From assembly GCF_000295095.1 (NCBI RefSeq), contig NZ_JH806633.1, positions 622,369-686,368 on the forward strand: a DNA stretch of 64,000 nt, given 5' to 3'. This document shows positions 42,089-52,900 of this stretch, piece by piece; the stretch's first letter is position 1, and each line of letters begins with the position of its first letter. Under the pieces are notes generated by a model. It saw only the letters and a list, made by a program, of their open reading frames with translations, had not been told where the DNA came from and did no database searches. The position numbers were made by a program, and so were the translations under genes. The stretch comes from Actinomyces timonensis DSM 23838 (GTDB lineage: Bacteria; Actinomycetota; Actinomycetes; Actinomycetales; Actinomycetaceae).

Positions 42089-45000
42089 GGTTTCCCAATT
42101 CCGTAGTTGACATCTCGATCTCTGTCCTGAGCAGCTCGGCCAGCGCTTCCTCGTCCAAGTTGTCCAGATCGTCCGGCAGGGGCGACGTTGAGAATGCGAC
42201 CGCGTCCTGGCCCGCGCCGAAGCCGTCCATCTCACCAGCAGCCACCACCTCGGTATCAAATACCGTGGACAGCCTCTCCAGATCGCCCTTGGTCACAATG
42301 ACGTGAGGCCTGCCGCTGGCCAAGGCCCAGGTGAGGCATCTCCACGCGTCCTCTGCCTCCAGCGGCTCGACACCCATGTGCCTGCGCATCTGCTTACGGA
42401 CCGCCTCAGTGGCGGGCATGCCGCCCACCCCTCCCCAGAACGACCAGCTGATCGACACGGAGCGCCCAGGGCACAAGGCTTCGCGTCGGACCATGGACTG
42501 GTCCAGCGACGCGTTGGCGAAGCAGTAGTCGCTCTGGCCGTAGTTTCCAAGCACGCCCGCCACCGAGCTAAAGGCGACGAAGACGTCCAGGTCGAGACCG
42601 GCAACAGCCTCCTCAAGAGCTGCGGTACCAGCGACCTTGGGGGCCAGGACGGCCGCCGCGTCCTCAGGGGACTTGCCCAGCATGGCTCCGTCACGGACGA
42701 GACCAGCCGCGTGGATCACGCCGTTCAGGCTCCCGTGACGAGCGAGGATGTCGTCAACGCGCTCACGGACCGCACCGCCGTCGCCAAGGTCCATGCTGAT
42801 GTACTCAGCACTGCCACCAGCGGCGCGAATCTCGGCAACCACCTTGTCGGACTCCTCGTCTGGCCGACGGCGTCCCGCGAGCACCACAGTCGCCCCGTAC
42901 CGGCTCGCAAGCTCACGGGCGAACAGGGAACCGAGCCCGCCGCGCCCGCCGGTCACCAGGTAGACACCGCGCTCCCGGAAGGGCAAAGGCGCCGAGACGC
43001 CGGGTAATCCGGTGAAACCACGTCTCTCCAGGTCCGGGGCAAGACGGGACTCAACCGCCGCGCTATCGGCGCTCAGTACCCGGAGCGCGCTCTCGGCCAC
43101 CTTCGCGCACGGCAGCGAAGGCGCCGCCACCTCAAGGGTACGCACATCCAGGCCCGGCACCTCTATCCGGACCGCACGGGCGAAGCCGCCGATACCAGCC
43201 GCGGCCGATGGCGCGAACCCGTCATCGGCGCGGCCGTATCCCACCAGCACCCTGGTGGGTTCCTCGGTAGACGCTCGCAGGGCCTGGCACAGAGCCATCA
43301 CCGTGTAGTAGCCGGCATCCAACTGCTCGGACAGCGCCTCATCGTCTCTGCTCCACCACACCAGGACGTGGGAGATGGTCTCGCCTACCTGTTCGAGAAG
43401 CCAGTCCAGGTCAGGTCTGCTGCTCGTGCGGACGCAGAAGCTGTCCGCGCCGACGCGCTGCCGAGACGCGCCCGGGCGAACAAGGACGATGCGACGCGGA
43501 CGAGCTCCGGGCGGCAGCGCCACCAGCGCGTCATACAGGTCAGGAGTGTCAGCCAGCAGAAGCAGGACATCCGGAGCCTTCTCGTCGCCGTCCTCGGACG
43601 GAACAGGGATCCAGGTCGGTGCCAGCAGGGTGACCGGGTAGTCCGGTGCCGCGGGCGGCGCAGCCAGTGCCTCATGGTCCTGCCCATAGTCCTGTTCCAG
43701 CTCTTCCAGCAGGTAGCCGGTCAGCTTCTCGATCGTCGGATAGGTGAAGACCATCTGCATGTCCAGCGCCCTGCCCACACGCTCCTCGATCGCGTTCGAC
43801 AGATCAGTGGAGCTGATGGAGTCCATGCCCATGTCAAAGAAGCCTCTGGACGCCTCCAGCGCCCCAGGATCCTTGTACCCGAGAGTGGCCGCCACGAGCC
43901 GTCTTACCTCGGCCTCAACAGCGGCCTCGCGTTCGGCGGGCGTCGCACCGCTCAGAACCACGGCAAGCGATGGCTCGACAGTGCTGTCCTCGGCGGCCGC
44001 AGCGGCCTCGCTCTCACCCTCACCGGCCCCCTCCTGGGCCGGTAGCACGGGCGCATCGTTGTAGAGCCAGTGCTCCGTTCGGGCAAAGGAGTAGCCCGGC
44101 AGGGGCACGACCGAGCCCGTTCGCCATCCCTCGCCCCACAGCAGCCGCCCCCGGGTCCAGGCCCGGCCAGCGTCAAGAAGCTGCCCAGGACCGGGGCGCG
44201 CTGTCACGCGCGCCGGCTCAGCATCCGCGTCTGGCTCGGCCGTGCCCAGGACGACGGGTCCTTCGTCGCCGTCAAGATAGGAGCGCAGCGCGGAGCGCAC
44301 TTCGCCCACGGTGGAGGCAACCAGCGCGAGCCGGTGGGACAGCGCGGGCCGTGCGAGCCGCATTGTCGTGGCCACCGCTGCCAGCGACGGCTGGCCAGCG
44401 TCGCCGCCATCAAGCGCGGTGAGGAGAGCCCGGACCTGACGACCAAGCGAGTCCCCGTCCGTGCCGGAGACGACGACGAGCTCCGGCTCACGACCCTCTG
44501 CGAGCTGGACCCGAGCAGGCGCCTCTTCAAGAACAAGGTGCGCGTTGGCCCCTCCTGCGCCGAAGGAACTGATGCCCGCTCGTAGCGGGACCTCGGCGCC
44601 GTCAACGACTTTGCGCTGCCACGGCTCGCCCTTAGTCGGCAGCCGGAACGGCGTGCGCTCCAGCGCAAGGCGGGGATTGACCGTCGCCGAGTTGGTGCGA
44701 TGAGGAAAGCACTCGCCCCTGCTCATCTCAAGCACTACCTTGATCACCTGCGCGATCCCGGCAGCGGCCTCGGCATGACCCATGTTCGCCTTGACCGAGG
44801 AGATCACCACGCTGCCCTGCTCCGCGCCCTCGTAGGCCGCCGTCAGCGCCTCAACCTCGATAGGGTCACCGAGGTCGGTACCCGTTCCGTGCGCCTCCAG
44901 ACGCGTCACTGTGCGGGCATCGACCCGTGCTGAGGCCAAGGCCTCACGCACCAGCGCCGTCTGGGCAGCCGGGCTGGGGACGGTGTAGCCGTGCACTCGA

Positions 45001-48000
45001 CCACCATGGTTCACCGCGGATCCCCTGACCACAGCGTAGACGTGGTCTCCATCCGCACGAGCGTCGCTCAGACGCTTGAGGAGGACCGCACCGACTCCGT
45101 CGGATGGGACGTATCCGCTGCCTCCGTCGCCAAAGCTGTGGCAGCGGCCGTCCTGCGCGACGAACCCGAGCATGGACAGAGTCGCCATCTTGGCGGGATG
45201 GAGGAGAAGGTTGACGCCCCCGGCCACTGCGGCATCCGCGCGACCGGCGCGCAGGTCGGCGCACGCCGTGTGCAGCGCGGTGAGCGAGGAGGAGCACGCG
45301 GTGTCCACGGCGATACTGGGGCCCTGCAGGTCCAGGTGGTAAGAGACACGATTGGCCGCGGAATAGTGCTGGGAGTCCACCGGCACCAGTCGTCCGCGTG
45401 CCAGCTCCTGCGCGCCGAGCAGGGCGTAATCCTTGAATGACACACCGGCGTAGACGCCGGTGCGTGTGGTCAGGACCCGCTGACCGGTAGCAGCGTGGGA
45501 GGGCGGCACGTATCCGGCGTCGGCCACGCACTGCCAGACGCACTCCAGGAGGATCCGCTCCTGCGGATCCATATAGGCAGCCGTGGCAGGAGCGATGCCG
45601 AAGAACTCGGCGTCGAAGCACCGCTCCTCGTCAATGAAGCCGCCCCAGCGCAGCCGGAGCTCTTCGTAGCGGCGCCAGTCCCACCGGTGCGGCGGCGCCT
45701 CGCTCACCAAGTCCTCGCCCGCCCGCAGCCGTGCGGCCAGCGCACCGGTGTCCGGAGCGCCCGGGAAGCGCCCAGCGACACCGACAATGGCGATATCGTC
45801 ATCCTCCCCGGTACCCGCGTGATCCGCTGGACTCGCTTGAGACACCACCGGCACCGGCACCGCCTCGGCCAGGTCATCGGCATCCCTGCTGTCAGCGCAA
45901 CGGGTGACAATGGCGTCGACAACGTCACCCACCGTCCTCGCCTGGAACATCAGGGAGGCTGGCAGCTTCGGCAACCGCGTCTCGAGCGCGGAGAGGAGCT
46001 GACGGATGCGGATGGAGTCCGTCCCGTACGCCTCCAGCGGGCTGCCGACGTCCAGTCGGTCCCGCGGGATACCCAGGACCCGAGAGAAGGTGCTCAGGAC
46101 GAAGTCCTCGACGGAGCCGGTCCTGTGCGGGGCATGGTCCGGCAGCTCTGGCGCTGGCTCGCCCGCGGCGGTCGCGGGTGCCAGGGGCCGGCCCGCGCCA
46201 GTCGGTGTCAGCCAGCACACGTCCTCACGGAAGGGGTACAGCGGCAGAGACACACGACGTGGTCGGCGCCCCTGCCACGCCGGGGCCCAGTCGACGGGCA
46301 CCCCCAGGACCCACATACGCGCGGCGTCGGCCCAACGGCGCTGCCGAACGGCGTCGGCGACGAACCCCTGCGTGAACTGCGTGCCCAGCACGTCAGTCAG
46401 ACCGGCAGGCTGGCTGGATGGCGCGGTCAGCAGGGCGTCATGCTCCCTCCCCCGCACCAGTGCCTCCAGGGCCTCGCTCAGCTCCTGAGTGGAGCTGGCC
46501 AGCACCGCCACCCGGTGGGGGTGCGCGACACGGCCCAGCTGGGACGTGGCGGCGATCTGGGCAAGGGTCGGTAGTGGCGCGGCCGCAGGACCTGCCGGAG
46601 CGTCGAGGGCCTGGATCTCGCTCACGCGCCGCGCTCCCGGCGACATCACGTCAAGTCCAACCCGCTCCAGCACCCGGCCCCAGGTGACAGCGTCCAGTCC
46701 CAGATCCTCAAGGCAGTCGTCCTCATCCACGCTGCCGGCGGGCAGGGCAAGAACCTCCTCCAGCGCCGCGGTCAGGGGCGCGCCGGAGCCCACAGGCCGC
46801 GGGCGCAGCCAACGACGCCAGGAGTCCACCACGGCATCAAGGCGCTCAGCGTCGGGAGCGGACAGCACCACCAGCTGCGGACCGTCGTCACCAGCGTGCG
46901 GATCTGGCTGGGCAGGAGCCTCCTCCACCACGATGTTCGCGTTGGCCCCTCCTGCTCCGAACGCGCTCACAACGGCTCGCAGGGGCTCATCAGCACGTAG
47001 CGGGGCCCAGGTGGCGGCGCGCTGGGGAACCCGGAAGCCTGCCGACGCGAGGTCCAGGTTCGGGTTGGGCGGCGCTGAGTGCAGCGACGGGACGACCGTA
47101 CGGTGCCGCAGCTGGAGGACCACCTTGGTCAGCGCCGCCACACCCGCAGCAGACTCCGCGTGGCCGATGGAGGACTTCACCGAGCCTAGCCAGACCTGGG
47201 GGTGGTCACTGGCGTCACCAAGCGCGTGGGTCAGGCCGACCAGCTCGATGGGATCCCCCAGCGCAGTCCCAGTGCCATGCGCCTCGACGCAGCTCACCGT
47301 CGCCGGGTCGACACCAGCAGCGCTCAGGGCCGCGCCGATCACATCGCCCTCGGCGACGGGGCTGGGCACCGTGTACCCGTTGGTCCTGCCGGCGGCGTTG
47401 AGCGCGCTGCCCCGCAGGACAGCATGGACGTGATCCCCGTCAGCCAGTGCCCTCCGCAGCGGTTTGAGCACGACCGCGCCCACGCCCTCTGCCGGGACGT
47501 AACCGTCACCACCGGCACCGAAGGAGCGGCAGCGTCCGTCGGTGGAGAGGAACCCCGCCTGCGACAGGGTCACATACTTCGCCGGGTGGGGCATGATGTT
47601 GACACCACCGACGATCGCGGCCTCGCACTCACCCGTCGCCAGGCTCCTGCACGCCAGGTGGAGGGCTGTCAGGGATGACGAGCACATGGTGTCGACCGCG
47701 ACGCTGGGGCCACGCAGCCCAAGGGTCCAGCTCACTCGGTTGACGATGGAGGAGAAGGAGCCCCCTCCGCGCACGCCGGCCGCATCAGCAAGCAGCTGGT
47801 AGTGGCTGAACATGGCTCCAGCGAAGACGCCGATCTCGCGCCCGTCCAGCTGGTCAGGCGCATACCCCGCCTCCTCCAGCGCGTGCCAGGCTGTCTGCAG
47901 GAACAGCCGTTCCTGCGGGTCGATATAGGCGGCCTCGGCCGGCGAGATGCCGAAGAAGAGCGGGTCAAAGCATTCGATACCGTCGAGGAAGCCTCCCCAG

Positions 48001-49982
48001 CGACTGACCGTGCTGCCGGGGCGGCGCCCCTCTGGGTCGAAGATCCTCTCGTGGTCCCAGCGCGAGCCCGGCACCTCCGTCACCGCGTCCACACCTTCGC
48101 GCAGGTTGTGCCAGAAGCTGTCAAGGTCGGGAGCCTGCGGGTAGCGTCCGGCGATACCGATGATCGCGATATCACGACAAAGCGATCCGGACGACTCAGC
48201 GCTGCCTGCTGGTCCTGAGGCGCTCACGCCCGCCCCAGCACGTGCCCGGGCCGCGAGCAGGTCCCACTTGCCAGGCAGCGGGCTCGTCGGCGGAGGCGGC
48301 ACCGCGACGCCAGCGGGCCCGCCGCTGGGGCGCTCGGAGGGCTCGCTGGCACCGGGACCGGTATCCGGAGCGGCCTGGTGCTGGGCAGCCAGACGCGCGG
48401 CGAGCTCACGAGGGTTGTCGTGCTCGAAGAACAAGGTCTTGGGGAGCTGGCCGAAGTGCTTCTCCAGGGCCGCAGTCAGGGACAGCGCCAGGATGGACTC
48501 CACGCCCATCCTCCGAAAACTGGTGACAGGCGTCACCTCCTCAGCGTCCAGTCCGGTGACCTCCCGAACAACCTGTAGCACGATCTCCTCAACACGGTCC
48601 CCAGCGATGCGCGCGTCCGGAGCCGCTGACTCGCCGCCCCGCGCCAAGGCGGTCATCACGGACTGGGCGCCCTCGCTCACTGGCACCAGGACCGGCACCC
48701 CCGCCGACACCGCGTGCTGGCAGGCGCTGACAGCCTGCTCAGTGGACAGGCTCACCGCGGTACTTGCCGTCTCCGGCACGCTGTCCACCATCGCGGTGCC
48801 GCGCACGGCGGGCAGGACCACTGAGCACGTCGCGCCATGCCGCTCGCCCCGGAGCCGCTGAGCCTCCCGCCGTACAGCGAAACCGTCGAGAAAACCGTTG
48901 GCAAAGGCGTAGTCGGCCTGGCCCACATTGGCCAAGGTCCCCGCGAGGGAGGAGCAGAGCAGGAAGAACGCGAGCGGGTCATCGCGCGTCATCTCGTCGA
49001 TGCAGGTGGCCCCAAGGACCTTGGGAGCGGCCACCGCCCGCGCGGACGCGGCGGTCTTCATCCTGACAAAGGCGTCGTCAACCGCGCCAGCGGCGTGGAC
49101 AACACCCCGCAAGACGCCATCGGCGCGCAGGCGCGCGGTCATGTCCGCAACCGCGACGCGGTCGGTCACGTCGCACCGCTCGTAACGCACGGCGAAACCA
49201 GCCGCCCTCAGGTCCGCGAGCACCCGGGCCGGTCCAGGGGCATCCTGCGGGCTGCGGCCCACCAGAGCAAGGGTGCAACCGCTCTCGGCACCGATGCTGC
49301 GTGCCAGGACTCTGCCGACGTCACCGGTGCCGCCAGTAACCAGCACGATCTCCTCAGTCGACATCGCCGGCCACTGGGGCACTGGCTCGTGGCCAACTGC
49401 TGGAGCAGGCACGACCTGGAGCACCTCCCGGCCCTGCGTGGAGACACGCACCCAGTCGTCGTGCCCGCGCAGCTCAGCGCATAGGCGCTGAGCCAGGTCA
49501 GCCGTCACAGGGCCGGCCACAACCATTGAACGCAGCCGCACCAGCGGATCCTCCAGCGTGACCACCCGGCCCATTGCCGCCTCGGCCCACGGCAGCGCCT
49601 GGGCGGGACCGGATGCCGCGTCGTGCACGACGATCACGTCCACAGCCCTGTCACGCCGGAGAGCCATCACGCTGTGAACCAGCTCCAGCAGCACCTCGAG
49701 CCACGCGACAGGATCGGCGCACGATCCGGGAACCAGGACGGCGGCAGGAGGACGGCCCTGCCGGTCCATGTCCCTGAGCGCAGGTGCCACAGCGCTCCAC
49801 TCCCCGACCCTGTTGACAGCCACGCCCGCCTGAGCGAGGCAGTCGCGGATCCCGGTCCCAGGCCACTGGCCACCAGGTGGATCGACGGCGATGACGTCGC
49901 GGATATCGCCGTCCACCGCCCGAGGCCCCGTCGACGCCCGCGTCGCTGCAACACGTAAGTAGCTGAGCTCCTGTTCAGGCAT
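42078..49982 (-). CDS. Trans-AT PKS protein: KR-ACP / KS-(ACP-like)-ACP / KS-ACP-KR
   Basis: 2,634 residues, no acyltransferase. Domains: KR completing the previous protein's module (structural part 1-195; TGGTGDVG near 215, catalytic Tyr in VGQADYAFAN), ACP (Ser496, GVESI), KS (595-1030; Cys767, EAHGTGT, GHAESA), an ACP-like insert (about 1075-1130) whose modification site reads GLDAV with Ala1098 instead of Ser, a post-KS linker, ACP (Ser1323, GTDSI), KS (1395-1825; Cys1563), ACP (Ser2055, GMDSI), KR (2130-2590; TGGRGGLGS, Tyr in YGQSDYCFAN) and an acidic docking tail. KR after ACP is the reverse of the usual order. AAGGAG lies 7 bases before the ATG, inside the end of the preceding PKS gene (8-base overlap). 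Confidence 0.93.
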   Translation of the reverse strand: MPEQELSYLRVAATRASTGPRAVDGDIRDVIAVDPPGGQWPGTGIRDCLAQAGVAVNRVGEWSAVAPALRDMDRQGRPPAAVLVPGSCADPVAWLEVLLELVHSVMALRRDRAVDVIVVHDAASGPAQALPWAEAAMGRVVTLEDPLVRLRSMVVAGPVTADLAQRLCAELRGHDDWVRVSTQGREVLQVVPAPAVGHEPVPQWPAMSTEEIVLVTGGTGDVGRVLARSIGAESGCTLALVGRSPQDAPGPARVLADLRAAGFAVRYERCDVTDRVAVADMTARLRADGVLRGVVHAAGAVDDAFVRMKTAASARAVAAPKVLGATCIDEMTRDDPLAFFLLCSSLAGTLANVGQADYAFANGFLDGFAVRREAQRLRGERHGATCSVVLPAVRGTAMVDSVPETASTAVSLSTEQAVSACQHAVSAGVPVLVPVSEGAQSVMTALARGGESAAPDARIAGDRVEEIVLQVVREVTGLDAEEVTPVTSFRRMGVESILALSLTAALEKHFGQLPKTLFFEHDNPRELAARLAAQHQAAPDTGPGASEPSERPSGGPAGVAVPPPPTSPLPGKWDLLAARARAGAGVSASGPAGSAESSGSLCRDIAIIGIAGRYPQAPDLDSFWHNLREGVDAVTEVPGSRWDHERIFDPEGRRPGSTVSRWGGFLDGIECFDPLFFGISPAEAAYIDPQERLFLQTAWHALEEAGYAPDQLDGREIGVFAGAMFSHYQLLADAAGVRGGGSFSSIVNRVSWTLGLRGPSVAVDTMCSSSLTALHLACRSLATGECEAAIVGGVNIMPHPAKYVTLSQAGFLSTDGRCRSFGAGGDGYVPAEGVGAVVLKPLRRALADGDHVHAVLRGSALNAAGRTNGYTVPSPVAEGDVIGAALSAAGVDPATVSCVEAHGTGTALGDPIELVGLTHALGDASDHPQVWLGSVKSSIGHAESAAGVAALTKVVLQLRHRTVVPSLHSAPPNPNLDLASAGFRVPQRAATWAPLRADEPLRAVVSAFGAGGANANIVVEEAPAQPDPHAGDDGPQLVVLSAPDAERLDAVVDSWRRWLRPRPVGSGAPLTAALEEVLALPAGSVDEDDCLEDLGLDAVTWGRVLERVGLDVMSPGARRVSEIQALDAPAGPAAAPLPTLAQIAATSQLGRVAHPHRVAVLASSTQELSEALEALVRGREHDALLTAPSSQPAGLTDVLGTQFTQGFVADAVRQRRWADAARMWVLGVPVDWAPAWQGRRPRRVSLPLYPFREDVCWLTPTGAGRPLAPATAAGEPAPELPDHAPHRTGSVEDFVLSTFSRVLGIPRDRLDVGSPLEAYGTDSIRIRQLLSALETRLPKLPASLMFQARTVGDVVDAIVTRCADSRDADDLAEAVPVPVVSQASPADHAGTGEDDDIAIVGVAGRFPGAPDTGALAARLRAGEDLVSEAPPHRWDWRRYEELRLRWGGFIDEERCFDAEFFGIAPATAAYMDPQERILLECVWQCVADAGYVPPSHAATGQRVLTTRTGVYAGVSFKDYALLGAQELARGRLVPVDSQHYSAANRVSYHLDLQGPSIAVDTACSSSLTALHTACADLRAGRADAAVAGGVNLLLHPAKMATLSMLGFVAQDGRCHSFGDGGSGYVPSDGVGAVLLKRLSDARADGDHVYAVVRGSAVNHGGRVHGYTVPSPAAQTALVREALASARVDARTVTRLEAHGTGTDLGDPIEVEALTAAYEGAEQGSVVISSVKANMGHAEAAAGIAQVIKVVLEMSRGECFPHRTNSATVNPRLALERTPFRLPTKGEPWQRKVVDGAEVPLRAGISSFGAGGANAHLVLEEAPARVQLAEGREPELVVVSGTDGDSLGRQVRALLTALDGGDAGQPSLAAVATTMRLARPALSHRLALVASTVGEVRSALRSYLDGDEGPVVLGTAEPDADAEPARVTARPGPGQLLDAGRAWTRGRLLWGEGWRTGSVVPLPGYSFARTEHWLYNDAPVLPAQEGAGEGESEAAAAAEDSTVEPSLAVVLSGATPAEREAAVEAEVRRLVAATLGYKDPGALEASRGFFDMGMDSISSTDLSNAIEERVGRALDMQMVFTYPTIEKLTGYLLEELEQDYGQDHEALAAPPAAPDYPVTLLAPTWIPVPSEDGDEKAPDVLLLLADTPDLYDALVALPPGARPRRIVLVRPGASRQRVGADSFCVRTSSRPDLDWLLEQVGETISHVLVWWSRDDEALSEQLDAGYYTVMALCQALRASTEEPTRVLVGYGRADDGFAPSAAAGIGGFARAVRIEVPGLDVRTLEVAAPSLPCAKVAESALRVLSADSAAVESRLAPDLERRGFTGLPGVSAPLPFRERGVYLVTGGRGGLGSLFARELASRYGATVVLAGRRRPDEESDKVVAEIRAAGGSAEYISMDLGDGGAVRERVDDILARHGSLNGVIHAAGLVRDGAMLGKSPEDAAAVLAPKVAGTAALEEAVAGLDLDVFVAFSSVAGVLGNYGQSDYCFANASLDQSMVRREALCPGRSVSISWSFWGGVGGMPATEAVRKQMRRHMGVEPLEAEDAWRCLTWALASGRPHVIVTKGDLERLSTVFDTEVVAAGEMDGFGAGQDAVAFSTSPLPDDLDNLDEEALAELLRTEIEMSTTELGNHGN

Positions 49983-52900
49983 GATATGGCTCCTTCAGCT
50001 CACGCAGGACAAGGCCGTCGATCTCGACAATCACGCGTCCCGCCTCGTCTGCCACAGACAGGTCCAGGACGAACCGGTCTGCTGGCCCACGGCGTCGGAT
50101 GAGGTGCGCCCACGCCCGCATGGGCAGGGGGCCATCACTGAACCTCGCCGACTCCGCCGCGTATGGGAGGTACAGCCCTTGCTCGGAGCCGAGCAGGACC
50201 GCGCACTCGAACGCCGCGTTCAGCATGGGAGCCAGCAAGGAGGGGCTCTCGCTCTCCAGGGCACCCAGGCGCGCAAGCACCTGGTCGCCGCGAGAGCTGC
50301 ACGCCCGCAGCTGGCGGTAGCAGCCGAGATGATCGAGACCGCAGGAGGCCAGCAGCCGGCGCACAGGCGCGGCGTCACTGGGCTCGCCGCAGATCCCACG
50401 CAGGGCGTCAAGGTCAAGCCCCGGCACGACCGGGGCAGTCGGCTCCAGGCTCACCGTCGCGCTGGCCGCTGGCACCGCGCGGTCCTGCGCCACGACCTCG
50501 GCGCGCAGGGACTCAGCCGTTGGAGTCAGTACAGTGCGCACGTCAATGGGCGAATCGAGAGGAACCATGGCGGGCCACACGATGTCAGTCAAGGTGTGCG
50601 CAGGATGCTCAAGGCTGGCGGAGGCGGCGGTCCGCATCATCTCGAGCGATGCCGCGCCAGCCAGCACCGGCTGACCGGCGACGCGGTGGTCAGCCGCCTG
50701 CGGTACCCCCGGGCCCAGGCTGCTCACGAACTGCTGGGTGAACAGGGTTGACTCGTTGCGGTGCAGCAGTGGGTGCAGTGTCTCCCTCGCGCCCGGGAGC
50801 GAGGCGCCGTGGGTGGGGGGAACGGGTGGGACGGTGACAGCCGTTGGTCTCCAGTGGCGACGGCGGGCAAAGGGGTAGCCCGGCAGCGAGATCCGTCGGC
50901 TGCCCTGGGGACGTGGCCACGCGACCTTCTCCCCGGCCAGCCAGGCGCGTCCGGTGTCCGTGAGCGCAGGACGCCCGGTCTTCCCGGACACCAGCGCGTC
51001 AAGCTCCCGTTCCAGCTCCTCCTGGCTGCCGGCCACGACAAGGGCGCGGTGATCCTGAGCCAGGCGCCCCGCCTGGAGGGTGAAAGCGATGTCGACGAGG
51101 TCCTCGGGCTGCAGCGAGCGCGACCGCGACCACTCGAGGAGCTGGCTCGCCAGCACGCCCAGGTCACCCTGACGGCACGCGGAGAGCGGGATCTCCACCG
51201 TCACCGGCATGGCGGGGGCGGGGCGCTCCCGCTCTGGCTCAGGCGCAGAAGTCACGATGACATGGGCGTTGGTACCACCCGCGCCGAAGGTCGAGATCCC
51301 GGCCGTGCAGTGCGCGGGATCGGGCCACGGACGGGTACTGGTCACCAGCTCCAGGCCAGCACCGTCCCAGTCGACCTCAGGGTTGAGCTCGTCGGCATGG
51401 ATGCTGGGGACCAGCGTGCCGTGCTGCATCTGGAGCAGGACCTTGGTCAGCGACACGATGCCAGCAGCGCTCTCGCAGTGGCCGATGTTGGACTTGACAG
51501 ACCCGACAAGGCAGGCCCGCTGCCGGCCTGGGCCCAGCGCCATGCCCAGCGCCTCGATCTCGAGCGGGTCGCCCAGCCTGGTCCCAGTCCCGTGCGCCTC
51601 GACGTAGGCCACATCGGATCCCTTCACCCCCGCCCGGTCCAAGGCGAGCGAGACGACCCTCGCCTGCGCCGCTGGCCGGGGCACCGTGAACCCGTTGCTG
51701 CGCCCGCCGTGGCCCACCGCCGTCGCCGCGATCACGCCGTACACGTGGTCGCCGTCGGCCAGCGCCCGGGAGAGCGGCTTCAGCACAGCCACACCGACCC
51801 CCTCGGAGGGGACGTAGCCGTCTGCGTCCGCCCCAAAGGCCTTGCACCGCCCGTGGGAGGCAGCGAAGCCGGAGGAGTGGAGGAGGCGGAACTTGTTCGG
51901 GTGCGGCGACAGGTTCACCCCGCCGACCAGCGCGGCCTCGCACTCGCCCCTTCCCAACGACTCGCACGCCAGGTGCAGCGCCGTCAGCGAGGACGAGCAC
52001 ATGCTGTCGATGGTGAGGCTCGGTCCGCCGAAGCCGTATGTGTAGGAGATACGGTTGGCCAGGGACGCTGGCGCGCCGTTGAGCGTGTAGCCCGTCCCCG
52101 TCATCTGGGACTGCGCCGCGTAGAGCTGGTACTCCGAGTACATCGCACCGACATAGACGCCGACGCTCATCGAGCGGTCCTCCTGCGGCATTCCGAGATC
52201 CTGGGGAACGTACCCGGAGTCCTCAAGGGCGTGGTGGGCGCACTCCAGCAGAATCCGCTCCTGGGGATCCATCACCTCGGCCTCGACGGGCGCGATCGAG
52301 AAGTACCTGTCGTCGAAGCAGTCGGCATCCTTGAGCAGCCCCGCCCAGCCCGTAGCCGGGTCCTGGTCCCACACGGGGGCGCCGAGCGCCTCCCAACGCG
52401 CGCGGTCGAGCCTGTCGACACAGTCGCGCCCGGCGACCAGGTTCTGCCAGAACTCTGCCAGCCCCTCAGCGTGCGGGTAGCGACCCGCCAGCCCGATGAC
52501 CGCGATCTGCTCGTGGGCCGGCGGGTCATCCTCGGCCTGGCGCTCGTGCGCGGCGGCCTCACGCGCTGACGCGTCCTGTCGCCCGGACTCTCCCCCCTCT
52601 CCGGCGCCCAGCAGGACGGCGCACTCCTGCGGCCGCGTCTCCAGCAGGCTGCCAGCCAGCTCCCGCAGCGTGCGGTTGTCGAAGAAGAGGCTCTTGGGCA
52701 CCCGGCCCATCGTCGGGCGCAGCCGCTCGGCGAAGCTCATGACGATGATGGAGTCGACGCCATAGCTCTCCATCTCCTCGTCCAGGTCCAGGCGCGCCCG
52801 GTCGATCCTGGTCAGGGACGCCAGGATCTCGCGCAACCGGTCCGCCACCTTCTCGGTGTCCGAGCCGCCGCCGATCCCCGGCGCCTGTGGTTGTCTCCGC

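Noticed and set aside
42089-42259. Longer N-terminus for the terminal PKS protein
   Set aside because: It overlaps the coding end of the previous PKS gene in another frame; the ATG at 42088 gives a normal docking helix and KS start.
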